Origin: Brevundimonas sp. UBA4553
GTDB lineage: Bacteria; Pseudomonadota; Alphaproteobacteria; Caulobacterales; Caulobacteraceae
Assembly (NCBI RefSeq): GCF_002387245.1
Contig: NZ_DGLD01000013.1
Location: 248,001 to 312,000, forward strand
Length of the DNA stretch: 64,000 nt
Direction: 5' to 3'
The translations under genes and the position numbers were made by a program. Every line of letters begins with the position of its first letter. Positions within the stretch are counted from its first letter, which is position 1. The notes under the pieces were generated by a model. It searched no databases, was not told the origin of the DNA, and saw only the letters and a list, made by a program, of their open reading frames with translations. Below are positions 49,420 to 59,085 of the stretch, piece by piece.

Positions 49420-50604
49420 ATGGCCGATCTGGAGACATTCCGCGCCGAGACGCGCGCCTGGCTGGAGGCCAACTGCCCGGCCGAGGTGAGGGGGCCGCGC
49501 GACGGCGACGAGGACTATGTCTGGGGCGGCCGTAACGCGGTGTTCAAGACTCCGGCGCACAAGCTCTGGCTGGACCGCATGGCCGAGCGCGGCTGGACCG
49601 CGCCGGAATGGCCCAGCGAATACGGCGGCGGCGGCCTGAGCCGCGAAGAGGCCAAGGTGCTGGCCTCGGAAATGCGCCGCATCAAGGCGCAGATGCCCCT
49701 GGCCAGCTTCGGCATCTGGATGCTGGGTCCGGCGCTTCTGGCCTTCGGCACCGAGGAACAGAAGCAGCGCTTCCTGCCGCCCATCGTGCGCGGCGAGATC
49801 CGCTGGTGTCAGGGCTATTCCGAGCCGGGTTCGGGCTCTGACCTCGCCTCGATCCAGACGCGGGCTGAAGACAAGGGCGATCACTGGATCGTCAATGGCC
49901 AGAAGGTCTGGACCTCCTACGCCGACAAGGCCGACTGGATCTTCTGTCTGGTCCGCACCGACCCCGAGGCGCCCAAGCATCTGGGCATCAGCTTCGTCCT
50001 GTTCGACATGGCGACGCCGGGTGTCAGCACCCGGCCCATCACGCTGATTTCGGGCAAGTCGCCCTTCTGCGAGACCTTCTTCGACGATGTGCGCGTCGAG
50101 AAGGAAAACCTGATCGGCACGCTGAACCGCGGCTGGGACGTGGCCAAGGCCCTGCTGGCGCACGAGCGGACCATGATCGGCGCCATGGGCGACACCGGCG
50201 TCGGTCGTCCCCTGGGCCAGGTGGCGACCGATGCGCTCGGGGTGGACGAGGCCGGGCGGCTGGACGAGCCGTCCTTGCGCGCCCGCATCGCCGACTACGA
50301 CATCGACGCCGCCGCCTTCCGGCTGGCGATGGAGCGGGTGGGGGATCAGGTAAAGGCGAAACAGGCCCACCCGGCCATCGCCTCCATGCTCAAATACTAT
50401 GGCTCCGAACTGAACAAGCGCCGCCACGAACTGGCCATGGCGGCCGGCGGCGCCGACGCGCTGGAATGGGAGGGTGAACGGTCGAAAGACGGCGCCGCCG
50501 CCCGCGACTGGCTGCGCACCAAGGCCAACTCCATCGAGGGCGGGACCAGCGAAATCCAGCTGAACATCATCGCCAAACACCTGCTGCAACTGCCGGGAGC
50601 CTGA
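49420..50604 (+). CDS. acyl-CoA dehydrogenase (first subunit-like gene)
   Basis: 394 residues from ATG 49420. WTAPEWPSEYGGGGLSREEA, GYSEPGSGSDLASIQTRAED and NGQKVWTSYADKADWIFCLV are typical FAD-binding and middle-domain motifs. RTKANSIEGGTSEIQLNIIA is the C-terminal FAD-contact motif. It forms a pair with the next gene 4 bp downstream; such pairs often make heteromeric enzymes for steroid or branched acyl-CoA substrates. Confidence 0.9.
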   Translation: MADLETFRAETRAWLEANCPAEVRGPRDGDEDYVWGGRNAVFKTPAHKLWLDRMAERGWTAPEWPSEYGGGGLSREEAKVLASEMRRIKAQMPLASFGIWMLGPALLAFGTEEQKQRFLPPIVRGEIRWCQGYSEPGSGSDLASIQTRAEDKGDHWIVNGQKVWTSYADKADWIFCLVRTDPEAPKHLGISFVLFDMATPGVSTRPITLISGKSPFCETFFDDVRVEKENLIGTLNRGWDVAKALLAHERTMIGAMGDTGVGRPLGQVATDALGVDEAGRLDEPSLRARIADYDIDAAAFRLAMERVGDQVKAKQAHPAIASMLKYYGSELNKRRHELAMAAGGADALEWEGERSKDGAAARDWLRTKANSIEGGTSEIQLNIIAKHLLQLPGA

Positions 50605-50608
50605 GCCG

Positions 50609-51727
50609 ATGCCCCTGATCCTGACCGAAGAGCAGACCATGCTTCAGGACGCCGCCGACGGCTTCCTGAACGAGAAGGCCCCCATCGCCCACTTGCGCCA
50701 GCTGCGCGACAGCCGCGATGCCGATGGCGTCTCGCGCGACCTGTGGCGGGCCTTCGGCGAGATGGGTTTCGCCGGCGTCGTCATTGATGAGGAAGACGGC
50801 GGCTCCGGCCTCGGCGCCGTCGAGGCGGGCGTCATCGCCGAGAGCCTGGGCCGCACCCTGACGCCCTCGCCCTTCATGGCTTCGTCGGTGTTGGCCGCGA
50901 CGGTGCTGAAGGCGGCGGGTTCGGAGGCGCAGAAGGCGTGGCTGGGCAAGATTTCGGCGGGCGAGGCCATCCTCAGCCTCGCCGTTGACGAAGGACCCAA
51001 GCACGCGCCGAGCAAGATCAGGACGCGGGCCGAACGGTCCGGCAACGGCTTCAAACTGAACGGCGCCAAGGGCTTCGTGCTGGACGGACACGTCGCCGAC
51101 GCCCTGATCGTGGCCGCGCAGACCGACGAGGGCCTGACCCTCTTCCTGATCGACCCGAAGACGCCAGGCGTGGCGGTCGAGCGCACCGTCATGGTCGACG
51201 CCCACAACGCTGCGCGGATCACCCTGGCCGAGGTGATGGTGGACGCCGACGCCGTCATCGGCGCCGTGGGCGAGGGGCAGGGGCCGCTGAACGCCGCGTT
51301 CGTTCTGGGCCGCGCTTGCGCCGCCGCCTCCCTGGTCGGAGCCGGGGATCAGGCCTTCAAGTTGACGCTGGACTACCTCAAGACCCGCAAGCAGTTCGGC
51401 AAGCTGATCGGCGAGTTCCAGGCCCTGCAGCACCGCGCCTCCCACCTCTTCACCGAGCTGGAGCTGGCCAGGGCCGCGACGCTCGCCGCGCTTCAGGCCA
51501 TCGACGCCGGCCGCCCCGACGCGGAACAGACCGCCGGCATCGCCAAGGCCAAGGCTGGCCGCGTCGCCGAACTGGCGGTGCAGGAGGCGGTCCAGATGCA
51601 CGGCGGCGTCGGCATGACCGACGAGTTCGACGTCGGCCTGTTCATGAAGCGCGTCCGCGTCCTCAACGAACTGCTCGGCGACGCCGGCTTCCACGCTGAA
51701 CGGCTGGCGCGGGCGCAGGGCTTCTGA
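50609..51727 (+). CDS. acyl-CoA dehydrogenase (second subunit-like gene)
   Basis: 372 residues. It shows the family fold (MGFAGVVIDEEDGGSGLGAV, LKTRKQFGKLIGEFQALQHR, VQEAVQMHGGVGMTDEFDVG), but the middle domain is shorter and the N-terminal region more divergent than in its partner. It lies 4 bp after the first gene. Heteromeric partnership is inferred from gene pairing. Confidence 0.88.
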   Translation: MPLILTEEQTMLQDAADGFLNEKAPIAHLRQLRDSRDADGVSRDLWRAFGEMGFAGVVIDEEDGGSGLGAVEAGVIAESLGRTLTPSPFMASSVLAATVLKAAGSEAQKAWLGKISAGEAILSLAVDEGPKHAPSKIRTRAERSGNGFKLNGAKGFVLDGHVADALIVAAQTDEGLTLFLIDPKTPGVAVERTVMVDAHNAARITLAEVMVDADAVIGAVGEGQGPLNAAFVLGRACAAASLVGAGDQAFKLTLDYLKTRKQFGKLIGEFQALQHRASHLFTELELARAATLAALQAIDAGRPDAEQTAGIAKAKAGRVAELAVQEAVQMHGGVGMTDEFDVGLFMKRVRVLNELLGDAGFHAERLARAQGF

Positions 51728-51731
51728 CTTC

Positions 51732-51752
51732 CTTCTCCCTCAAGGGGAGAAG
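51732..51752 (+). terminator. hairpin after the acyl-CoA dehydrogenase pair
   Basis: CTTCTCCC-TCAAG-GGGAGAAG forms an 8-bp stem. The T-tract is weak (AATTTG), so termination may be partial. The same short motif is a common dispersed hairpin in Caulobacterales. Confidence 0.5.
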
Positions 51753-51837
51753 GGAATTTGATCCAGGACAAGGCTGGACGCGGCCGGGGTGACGCATCGG
51801 TCGCGCCCGGCTAAACCTCCCGCAAGGGAGAAACCAC

Positions 51838-53133
51838 ATGACGCGATCCAACGCGCCCGCCTATCAGACCGGCTTCGCCAATCATTTCGCCACCGAGGCG
51901 GTTGAGGGCGCCCTGCCGGTCGGCCGGAACTCGCCGCAGCGCCCGGCTCTGGGCCTCTATGCCGAGCAATTGTCGGGCGCGGCCTTCACCGCCCCGCGCG
52001 ACCACAACCTGCGCAGCTGGCTCTATCGTCTGCGGCCCTCGGCCCAGCACGGCCCCTATGCGCCGTTCGAGCAGAGGCGCGTCCGGTCCGGCCCCTTCAC
52101 CGAGACCCCGCCCAATCCCAATCGGATGCGTTGGGACCCTCTGCCCCTGCCCGACACCCCGACCGACTGGGTTGAGGGCCTGACCACCTATGGCGGTAAT
52201 GGCGATGCCGATTCCGGCGCGGGCGTGGGCGTCCACCTCTACGTCGCGAACCGCTCGATGACCGACCGCGTCTTCTATGACGCCGACGGCGAACTGCTGA
52301 TCGTGCCGCAGCAGGGCGCGCACCGCTTCGTCACCGAGATGGGCGTGATCGAGGCTCAGCCCGGCCATGTCGTGGTCATTCCGCGCGGCGTCCGGTTCCG
52401 CGTCGAGGTCGACGGACCCGTGCGCGGCTATGTCTGCGAGAACTACGGCGCGCCCTTCCGCCTGCCGGACCTTGGACCCATCGGCTCCAACGGCTTGGCC
52501 AATCCGCGCGATTTCGAGACCCCGGTCGCCCGGTTCGAGGACGTGGATCGCCCGACCCAATGCGTGCAGAAGTATGGCGGTCAGCTGTGGGCCACCACCT
52601 TTGACCACAGCCCGCTGGACGTGGTCGCCTGGCACGGCAACTACGCCCCCTATCGCTATGATACGGCGCGGTTCAACACCATCGGCACGGTCAGCTTCGA
52701 CCACCCGGATCCGTCGATCTTCACCGTCCTGACCTCGCCCAGCGATACGCCCGGCACGGCCAACTGCGACTTCGTCATCTTCCCGCCGCGCTGGATGGTG
52801 GCCGAGGACACCTTCCGCCCGCCGTGGTTCCACAGGAACGTCATGAGCGAGTTCATGGGGCTGATCTTCGGCGAATACGACGCCAAGGCGGGCGGCTTCG
52901 CCCCGGGCGGCGCTTCCCTGCACAACCGCATGAGCGGCCACGGCCCCGACCAGGCCAGCTGGAACGGCGCGACGAAGGCCGAGCTGAAGCCGCACAAGAT
53001 CGAGAACACCCTGGCCTTCATGTTCGAGACACGGATGCCCATCCGCACCACGGCCTGGGCCGAGGCGACGCCGCAGATGCAGCTCGACTACGACGACTGC
53101 TGGACCGGATTTGAAAAAGGAAACGCCCAATGA
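51838..53133 (+). CDS. hmgA: homogentisate 1,2-dioxygenase
   Basis: 431 residues. YQTGFANHFATEAVEGALPV, FTAPRDHNLRSWLYRLRPS, GHVVVIPRGVRFRVEV and RPPWFHRNVMSEFMGLIFGE with GGFAPGGASLHNRMSGHGPD contain the conserved Fe ligands and substrate residues. The enzyme opens the homogentisate ring in tyrosine and phenylalanine catabolism. No other hmg genes are in the window. Confidence 0.96.
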   Translation: MTRSNAPAYQTGFANHFATEAVEGALPVGRNSPQRPALGLYAEQLSGAAFTAPRDHNLRSWLYRLRPSAQHGPYAPFEQRRVRSGPFTETPPNPNRMRWDPLPLPDTPTDWVEGLTTYGGNGDADSGAGVGVHLYVANRSMTDRVFYDADGELLIVPQQGAHRFVTEMGVIEAQPGHVVVIPRGVRFRVEVDGPVRGYVCENYGAPFRLPDLGPIGSNGLANPRDFETPVARFEDVDRPTQCVQKYGGQLWATTFDHSPLDVVAWHGNYAPYRYDTARFNTIGTVSFDHPDPSIFTVLTSPSDTPGTANCDFVIFPPRWMVAEDTFRPPWFHRNVMSEFMGLIFGEYDAKAGGFAPGGASLHNRMSGHGPDQASWNGATKAELKPHKIENTLAFMFETRMPIRTTAWAEATPQMQLDYDDCWTGFEKGNAQ

Positions 53134-53528
53134 CGATCAAGGCCCTGCTGCTCGCCGCCGGTCTCGCCATCTCCGGTCTGGGGCTGGCGGCCTGTTCGCC
53201 GACGCCGGCGCCGGAGCCGGTGATCGCGCATACAGACGCCGAGCCCGCGCCGACGATGAGCGTCAGCTCCAGCGCCTGCACCGCCCAGGGCGGCGAGATG
53301 CGCCAGGTCGGCCGGATGCAGTCCTGGCAGTGCGTGGTGAAATACGCCGACGCGGGCAAGCGCTGCACCGACGCTTCTCAATGCGAGGGCCAGTGCGAGA
53401 TCGCCGGCAACAGCGGCGTCACGCCGGGAGCCGCCGCCGTCGGCGTCTGTCAGGCTGACAGCAACCGGTTCGGTTGCCGCACCACGGTCAAGGCCGGCAA
53501 CGCCGAGGCGACGCTCTGCATCGACTAG
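53130..53528 (+). CDS. small secreted lipoprotein
   Basis: 132 residues with a lipobox (LAISGLGLAACSPTP). The mature part is Cys-rich: WQCVVKYADAGKRCTDASQC, EGQCEIAG and GVCQADSNRFGCRT, which suggests disulfide bonds in the periplasm. It overlaps hmgA by 4 bp but shows no clear link to tyrosine catabolism. Confidence 0.75.
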   Translation: MTIKALLLAAGLAISGLGLAACSPTPAPEPVIAHTDAEPAPTMSVSSSACTAQGGEMRQVGRMQSWQCVVKYADAGKRCTDASQCEGQCEIAGNSGVTPGAAAVGVCQADSNRFGCRTTVKAGNAEATLCID

Positions 53529-53555
53529 CCTGGCCGCCATGGTCACGGCATGAAA

Positions 53556-53587
53556 AAGGCCCCCGTCGCTTGCGCGGCGGGGGCCTT
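53556..53587. terminator. bidirectional terminator between convergent lipoprotein genes
   Basis: AAGGCCCCCG and CGGGGGCCTT form a 10-bp stem. An A-run on the left serves the minus-strand gene and a weaker TTGTCT tail serves the plus strand. Confidence 0.8.
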
Positions 53588-53605
53588 GTCTGTTGGGCGC
53601 TTGCC

Positions 53606-53881
53606 TTAGTTGGCGGGCGCCGGGGCCGGCGGGGTGGTGCTCGGCGAGGTGTTCGGCGTGTTCTGGGTCGTCATGCCCCCGTCGGCGTTGCCGGCCTGTT
53701 GCTCGATGCGGTCAGCCTCGGCGTTCAGCGCCTGCTCCTGGGCTTCGTTCGGGGTCGCTGCGGCCTGGGCTTCCAGGGCGTCGGCCTTCTGTTCGGCGGC
53801 CTTGTCAGCGGCGCTTTCACCGCAGGCGGCCAGGCCGGCGACGGCGACGATCGAAGCGGCGGCGAGAACGAGTTTACGCAT
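53606..53881 (-). CDS. small Ala/Gln-rich lipoprotein
   Basis: 91 residues with a lipobox signal (SIVAVAGLAACGES). The mature part is helical and repetitive (AAEQKADALEAQAAATPNEA), followed by a Pro/Thr-rich tail. It resembles short structural or stress lipoproteins. No function can be assigned. Confidence 0.7.
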   Translation of the reverse strand: MRKLVLAAASIVAVAGLAACGESAADKAAEQKADALEAQAAATPNEAQEQALNAEADRIEQQAGNADGGMTTQNTPNTSPSTTPPAPAPAN

Positions 53882-53951
53882 GGTGTTCCTCCTTGTTGAG
53901 CGGGAAGAACGTCGCGCCTCACATTCGGTTCACGCCTGTGTGATCACATTT

Positions 53952-54935
53952 TCAGGCCGCGTCGGCGAAGGCGACGCGCGCCGCGCCAAGCAATGCGGCC
54001 TGCTTGTGCAGGATGACCTTGGTCGGGATGGCGGCCATGTAGTCATGGAACCGGCCCTTGCGCTCGAACCGCTGGCGGAAGGGGCTGGTCTGAAGGAAGG
54101 GCAGGATGCGCGGGGCGATGCCGCCCGCGATATAGACCCCGCCGCGCGCGCCGGTCGTCAGGGCGATGTCCCCCGCCACGGCGCCCAGGATGGCGCAGAA
54201 CCGCGCCAGCGTATGACCGCAGGGGCTGTCGGGATCCTTCAGGGCCGCCTCGGTGATCTCGGCCGGGTCGTCGATATGGGTCTCGCGTCCGTCGATTTCG
54301 GCCAGGGCGCGGTGCATGTTCAGCAGTCCAGGGCCGCAGATCAGCCGCTCGATCGAGACGCGATCATAGCGACGGCGCATGATGCGCAGGATTTCGTCCT
54401 CCACCGCGTCGCCGGGGGGGAAGCAGGCGTGTCCGCCTTCGGACGGCATGGCCATTTCCCGGCCGTAGGCGTCCCGCACCAGGGCCGAGACGCCAAAGCC
54501 CGTGCCGGGCCCCACCACGGCCAGGGTGGCGTGCGGATCGCCCTCCGCAGGCCCGCCCAGGGACGCCAGCTCCGCCTCCGGCACGACGGGCGCGCCCCAG
54601 GCCAGGGCCTCGAAATCGTTGATCAGCCTGACCGGATCAAGGCCCAGGGTCTGAAGCTCGCCCTCCGACACCCGCCACGGCGAGTTGGTCAGGTCGATCT
54701 CGCCGTCGGCGACCGGTCCCGCCACGGCGATGACGCCGCCCGTCGGCTTGACCTCGCAGCCGTCGAGAAAGGCCTTCACCCCTTCCAGGAAGGTGGGATA
54801 GGTCTCCGCCGGAAAGCTCTCGTGATGCTCCACCACCGGGCGGCCGTCGACCATCCGGGCCAGGGCGAAGCGAGCGTTGGTGCCGCCGACGTCCCCGACC
54901 AGCAGAGGGCCTACGCGAGGGTTCAGATCGTTCAT
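53952..54935 (-). CDS. glk: glucokinase
   Basis: 327 residues from ATG 54935. LLVGDVGGTNARFALARM (phosphate 1), LINDFEALAWG, VVGPGTGFGVSAL and GGVYIAGGIAPRILP identify the bacterial Glk family. It phosphorylates glucose to supply Zwf. It lies 28 bp after edd on the same strand and is the last gene of the zwf-pgl-edd-glk operon. Confidence 0.95.
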   Translation of the reverse strand: MNDLNPRVGPLLVGDVGGTNARFALARMVDGRPVVEHHESFPAETYPTFLEGVKAFLDGCEVKPTGGVIAVAGPVADGEIDLTNSPWRVSEGELQTLGLDPVRLINDFEALAWGAPVVPEAELASLGGPAEGDPHATLAVVGPGTGFGVSALVRDAYGREMAMPSEGGHACFPPGDAVEDEILRIMRRRYDRVSIERLICGPGLLNMHRALAEIDGRETHIDDPAEITEAALKDPDSPCGHTLARFCAILGAVAGDIALTTGARGGVYIAGGIAPRILPFLQTSPFRQRFERKGRFHDYMAAIPTKVILHKQAALLGAARVAFADAA

Positions 54936-54963
54936 GGGCGTCTCCTGCGCTCGGCCGGGCGGA

Positions 54964-56868
54964 TCAGGCGTCCACCGTCCGGTCGACGAAGTTGGGGTGG
55001 GGCGGCGTGTCGGTGTGCCCGCCGGGACGGACGGGCACGGCGAAGCAGACGGTCGCCCCCTCTTCGGCCGTCGTGACCACGTGACGGAAGGCGCCGAACA
55101 GGTCGCGGCCATAGCCCCAGGAGGCGCCGTGGGCGTTTGCGGGCGAGCGCACGGCGAGCGGCCGCGCGGTCAGGTCCAACACGCCGACGGTCGTCAGCAC
55201 CCCGGCTTCGGCGTCCAGTCGGATGATGTCGCCGTCCCGCACATGGGCCAGAGGGCCGCCGGCCAAAGCCTCAGGCGAGACGTGGATGGCGGCGGGGGTC
55301 TTGCCGCTGGCGCCCGACATGCGGCCGTCGGTGACGAAGGCCACCTTGAAGCCCCTGTCCTGGATCACCGACAGGGCCGGCGACAGGCTGTGCAGTTCGG
55401 GCATGCCGTTGGCCCTGGGGCCCTGGAAGCGCAGCACCAGCACCACGTCGCGGAACAGCTTGCCGTCCTTGAAGGCCTGCAGCGCGTCTTCCTGGGTCTC
55501 GAAGACGGCGGCGGGGGCCTCGACGATGCGGTTCTCCGGCTTGACGGCCGAGACTTTGATCACCGCCCGGCCCAGGTCGCCCTGCACCAGCCGCAGACCG
55601 CCGTCCTTCTGGAAGGGATCGGACGCGGGGCGCAGGATATCGCGGTCCAGAGTCTCCGACACTCCGTCGCGCCAGACCAGCTCTCCGTTCACCAGCGACG
55701 GTTCCTGGAAATAGGCCTCGATGCCCTGACCCATGACCGTCACGACATCCGTGTGGAGATTGCCGGCCATCGCCAGTTCGCGCGCCACGAAGGCCACGCC
55801 GCCCGCCGCCTGGAAGGCGTTCACATCGGCTGAGCCATTGGGATAGACCCGCGCCAGCAACGGCGTCACCGAGGATAGCTGATCCATGTCGGTCCAGTCG
55901 ATCAGCACGCCCGCGGCCCGCGCCATGGCCACCAGGTGAATGGCGTGGTTGGTCGAGCCCCCGGTGGCCAGCAGGGCGACGATCATGTTGACGATCGACT
56001 TCTCGCTGATGACGTCGGCCATGCGGCTCTCGCCGGTCCGGGCCAGCTCGACCGTGCGCCGCGCCGCCGCCGCCGTCAGGGCGTCGCGAAGGCCGGTCTC
56101 GGGGTGGACGAAGGCGGTTGAGGGCAGGTGCAGTCCGCCCAGTTCCATCATCATCTGGTTGGAGTTGGCGGTGCCGTAGAAGGTGCAGGTGCCCGGCGAA
56201 TGGTAGCTGCCGATCTCGCTGGCCAGCAGGGTGGGACGGTCCACCAGACCCTGGGCGTACTCGGCGCGAATGCGGGCCTTCTCGGCGTTGGGTATGCCCG
56301 ACGGCATGGGACCGGCGGGGGCGAAGACGATCGGCAGATGGCCAAAGGCCAGGGCCCCCATGAAAAGGCCGGGCACGATCTTGTCGCACACCCCCAGCAT
56401 CATGGCGGCGTCAAATGCGTCATGGGTCAGGGCCACGCCTGTCGACATGGCGATGACGTCGCGGCTGAACAGCGACAGCTCCATGCCGGGACGACCCTGG
56501 GTGACGCCGTCGCACATGGCCGGGGTCCCGCCCGCCACCTGGGCCGTGGCGCCGACTTCGCGCACCGCCTTGCGGATCATGTCGGGAAAGCGCTCGAACG
56601 GCTGATGCGCCGACAGCATGTCGTTGTAGGCGGTGACCACGCCGATGTTCGGCTTCGACCCGTCCATGGCCGTCAGCTTGTCGGCGATGGTCTGGCCGGC
56701 GAAGGCGTGGGCCCAGTTGGCGCAGGACAGCTTGGCGCGCCCGGCGCCGCTGTCGCGGGCGGCGTCCATGCGGCTCAGATAGTCGCTTCGGGTCTCGCGG
56801 CTGCGTTCGACGATGCGGGCGGTGACCTCCGCCACGATCGGATTTAGGTTGGGGGGATTGAGCGCCAT
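54964..56868 (-). CDS. edd: phosphogluconate dehydratase
   Basis: 634 residues from ATG 56868. GVVTAYNDMLSAHQPFERFP, MLGVCDKIVPGLFMGALAFG, GTCTFYGTANSNQMMMELGG (Fe-S Cys) and GRMSGASGKTPAAIHVSPEA are IlvD/Edd motifs, and the length fits Edd. It makes KDPG from 6-phosphogluconate. The start shares one base with the pgl stop (TGATG). Confidence 0.96.
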   Translation of the reverse strand: MALNPPNLNPIVAEVTARIVERSRETRSDYLSRMDAARDSGAGRAKLSCANWAHAFAGQTIADKLTAMDGSKPNIGVVTAYNDMLSAHQPFERFPDMIRKAVREVGATAQVAGGTPAMCDGVTQGRPGMELSLFSRDVIAMSTGVALTHDAFDAAMMLGVCDKIVPGLFMGALAFGHLPIVFAPAGPMPSGIPNAEKARIRAEYAQGLVDRPTLLASEIGSYHSPGTCTFYGTANSNQMMMELGGLHLPSTAFVHPETGLRDALTAAAARRTVELARTGESRMADVISEKSIVNMIVALLATGGSTNHAIHLVAMARAAGVLIDWTDMDQLSSVTPLLARVYPNGSADVNAFQAAGGVAFVARELAMAGNLHTDVVTVMGQGIEAYFQEPSLVNGELVWRDGVSETLDRDILRPASDPFQKDGGLRLVQGDLGRAVIKVSAVKPENRIVEAPAAVFETQEDALQAFKDGKLFRDVVLVLRFQGPRANGMPELHSLSPALSVIQDRGFKVAFVTDGRMSGASGKTPAAIHVSPEALAGGPLAHVRDGDIIRLDAEAGVLTTVGVLDLTARPLAVRSPANAHGASWGYGRDLFGAFRHVVTTAEEGATVCFAVPVRPGGHTDTPPHPNFVDRTVDA

Positions 56869-57581
56869 CAGACAGCCTCCGTCCAAAGCACTTCAAGGGG
56901 AACCTTCGCCGCGATCATTGCGGCGATCGGATGGATGCGCGGATCGCCTTCGGCCTCGCGCTCGAACACCGCGCGCTTGGTCGCCCCGGTCAGGGCCAGC
57001 ACCACGCGCCGGGCGCCGATCAGATAGGGCAGGTTGATCGACAGCCGTTCCTGCGGCGGCGCCATGTCGTCGCGTCCCGCCGGCACGCCATAGACGGCCG
57101 GCTTCAGACCGGGGGTCAGCAGGGTCTTCAACGTCGGGCTCTCGGGGAACATGGAGCAGATATGTCCGTCCTCGCCCATGCCCAGCAGGACGGCGTCGAG
57201 GCGTCCGCCCTGCGTCTCCAACGCCTTCGACGCCTCGGCGGCGGCGCGATCCACGGTCACGGCGGGGGCGTAAAGCGGCAGGAAGCCCGCAGCGGCGGCC
57301 CGTCCGGTCAGCAGGGTGCGCTTCATCAGCGCCGCGTTCGAGTCCGGGGAGGTCTCCGGCACATAGCGCTCGTCCACCAGGGTCGCGGTGACCCGGGACC
57401 AGTCCAGATCGATCGGCGCCAGCCGCGCATAGATGGGCGAAGGCGTCGATCCGCCCGCGCCGGCCAGGACGGCCCGACCGTTGTCGCTCAGGCCCTCAGC
57501 CAGGGCCTCGGCCAGGCGCGCGGCGCAGGCCGCGGCCCAGGCGTCAGCGGTGGGAAAGATCTTGATGGCGTCGTTAGGCAT
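56868..57581 (-). CDS. pgl: 6-phosphogluconolactonase
   Basis: 237 residues from ATG 57581. AGGSTPSPIYARLAPIDLDW, TLVDERYVPETSPDSN and LLGMGEDGHICSMFPESPTL are the DevB/Pgl motifs. The start overlaps the zwf stop by 8 bp, giving tight coupling in the operon. Confidence 0.95.
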   Translation of the reverse strand: MPNDAIKIFPTADAWAAACAARLAEALAEGLSDNGRAVLAGAGGSTPSPIYARLAPIDLDWSRVTATLVDERYVPETSPDSNAALMKRTLLTGRAAAAGFLPLYAPAVTVDRAAAEASKALETQGGRLDAVLLGMGEDGHICSMFPESPTLKTLLTPGLKPAVYGVPAGRDDMAPPQERLSINLPYLIGARRVVLALTGATKRAVFEREAEGDPRIHPIAAMIAAKVPLEVLWTEAV

Positions 57582-59034
57582 CGCGCGTGTTCCACCGACG
57601 GCCGGTCCGCGACAGCAGCAGGTCCGCCGCTTCCGGGCCCCAGGTTCCGGCGACATAGTCCAGCGGCTTGAAGCTGGCGCCCGACCAGGCGTCGGACACC
57701 TCGTCGACCCACTTCCAGGCCTGTTCAGCCTCGTCGCGGCGCACGAACAGGGTGCTGTCGCCGTGCATGGCGTCCAGCAGCAGGCGCTCATAGGCGATGC
57801 GGCGGCGCGGCGGGGCGGCGCCCTTGCCGTCCACGCCCCAGGACAGGCTCATCTTGATCGGCTGCAACTGCATCCGCTGATCCAGCCCCGGCTTCTTGTT
57901 CATCACCGACAGCGAGATGTCTTCCTCGGGCTGCAGTTCGATGACCAGACGGTTGGCGTTGATCTCGCCGCGCTCGCCGTGGCCGAAAATGGAGTGGGGC
58001 ACCGGCTTGAACTGGATGACGATCTCGGTGCGCTTCTCGGGCAGGCGCTTGCCGGTCCGCATGAAGAAGGGCACCCCCGCCCAGCGCCAGTTGTCGATGT
58101 CGGCGCGGATGGCGACGAAGGTCTCGGTGTCTGACGGCTGGCCGCGTTCCTCGTCATAGCTCTTGGCCGGCTGACCCTCACTGGTTCCGGCCACATACTG
58201 ACCGCGCACGGTGACGCGCTCGGCTTCCTCCGGGGTGATGGGACGCAGGGAGCGCAGCACCTTGACCTTCTCGTTGCGCACCGAGTCCGGGTCCAGGTCG
58301 CTTGGCGGCTCCATCGCCACCAGGCACAGCAGTTGAAGCATGTGGTTCTGCAACATGTCGCGCAGGGCGCCGTAGTCGTCGTAATAGGGCCAGCGGTCGC
58401 CGACGCCGACGGTCTCGCCCACCGTGATCTGCACGTGATCGACCGTCAGATTGTTCCACAGCGGCTCGAAGATGGTGTTGCCGAAGCGCAGGGCGATCAG
58501 GTTCTGGACCGTCTCCTTGCCCAGGTAGTGGTCGATGCGGAACACCTGCCGCTCGTCAAAGGCGTGAGCCACGGCGTCGTCGATTTCGAGGAAGCTCTCA
58601 AGATCGCGGCCGACGGGCTTCTCCAGCACGATGCGGCAGTTCTTCTCCGCTAGGCCCGCCGCCTTCATCGCCGTGACGATGCGCCCGTAGAGCGAGGGGG
58701 AGACCGCCAGGAAGGAGGTCGTCTCGCCGTCGCCGGCCTTGGCCTTCAGCGCCTTCAGGCTTTCGGGATCGGTGGCGTCCACGGCCAGATAGTCGAGGCG
58801 GGCGGCCATGCGCGACCAGGTGGTCTCGTCCCAGCCGCCGTCGGCTTCCGCGCGGGCCTTCACCGCCGCGTGGACCTTGGCGACATACTCCTCAGCCGTT
58901 TCGCTTGAGCGGGCGGCGCCGATGATCTTCAGCCCCTCGGGCAGCAGGCCGTCGTGATCAAGGAAATAGAGCGAAGGCAACAGCATCCGCATGGCGAGGT
59001 CGCCGCCTCCGCCGAACAGAATCAGAGCCGCCAT
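57574..59034 (-). CDS. zwf: glucose-6-phosphate 1-dehydrogenase
   Basis: 486 residues. ALILFGGGGDLAMRMLLPSL (NADP-binding), VLEKPVGRDLESFLEID, FRIDHYLGKETVQNLIALRF (active-site His) and FFMRTGKRLPEKRTEIVIQF are diagnostic. It is the first gene of zwf-pgl-edd-glk. Confidence 0.97.
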   Translation of the reverse strand: MAALILFGGGGDLAMRMLLPSLYFLDHDGLLPEGLKIIGAARSSETAEEYVAKVHAAVKARAEADGGWDETTWSRMAARLDYLAVDATDPESLKALKAKAGDGETTSFLAVSPSLYGRIVTAMKAAGLAEKNCRIVLEKPVGRDLESFLEIDDAVAHAFDERQVFRIDHYLGKETVQNLIALRFGNTIFEPLWNNLTVDHVQITVGETVGVGDRWPYYDDYGALRDMLQNHMLQLLCLVAMEPPSDLDPDSVRNEKVKVLRSLRPITPEEAERVTVRGQYVAGTSEGQPAKSYDEERGQPSDTETFVAIRADIDNWRWAGVPFFMRTGKRLPEKRTEIVIQFKPVPHSIFGHGERGEINANRLVIELQPEEDISLSVMNKKPGLDQRMQLQPIKMSLSWGVDGKGAAPPRRRIAYERLLLDAMHGDSTLFVRRDEAEQAWKWVDEVSDAWSGASFKPLDYVAGTWGPEAADLLLSRTGRRWNTRDA

Positions 59035-59085
59035 TCGCGTTTTATCCTCCGTGGCCCCGGCAGGCGGGGTCTTGGCCGTTAAAGC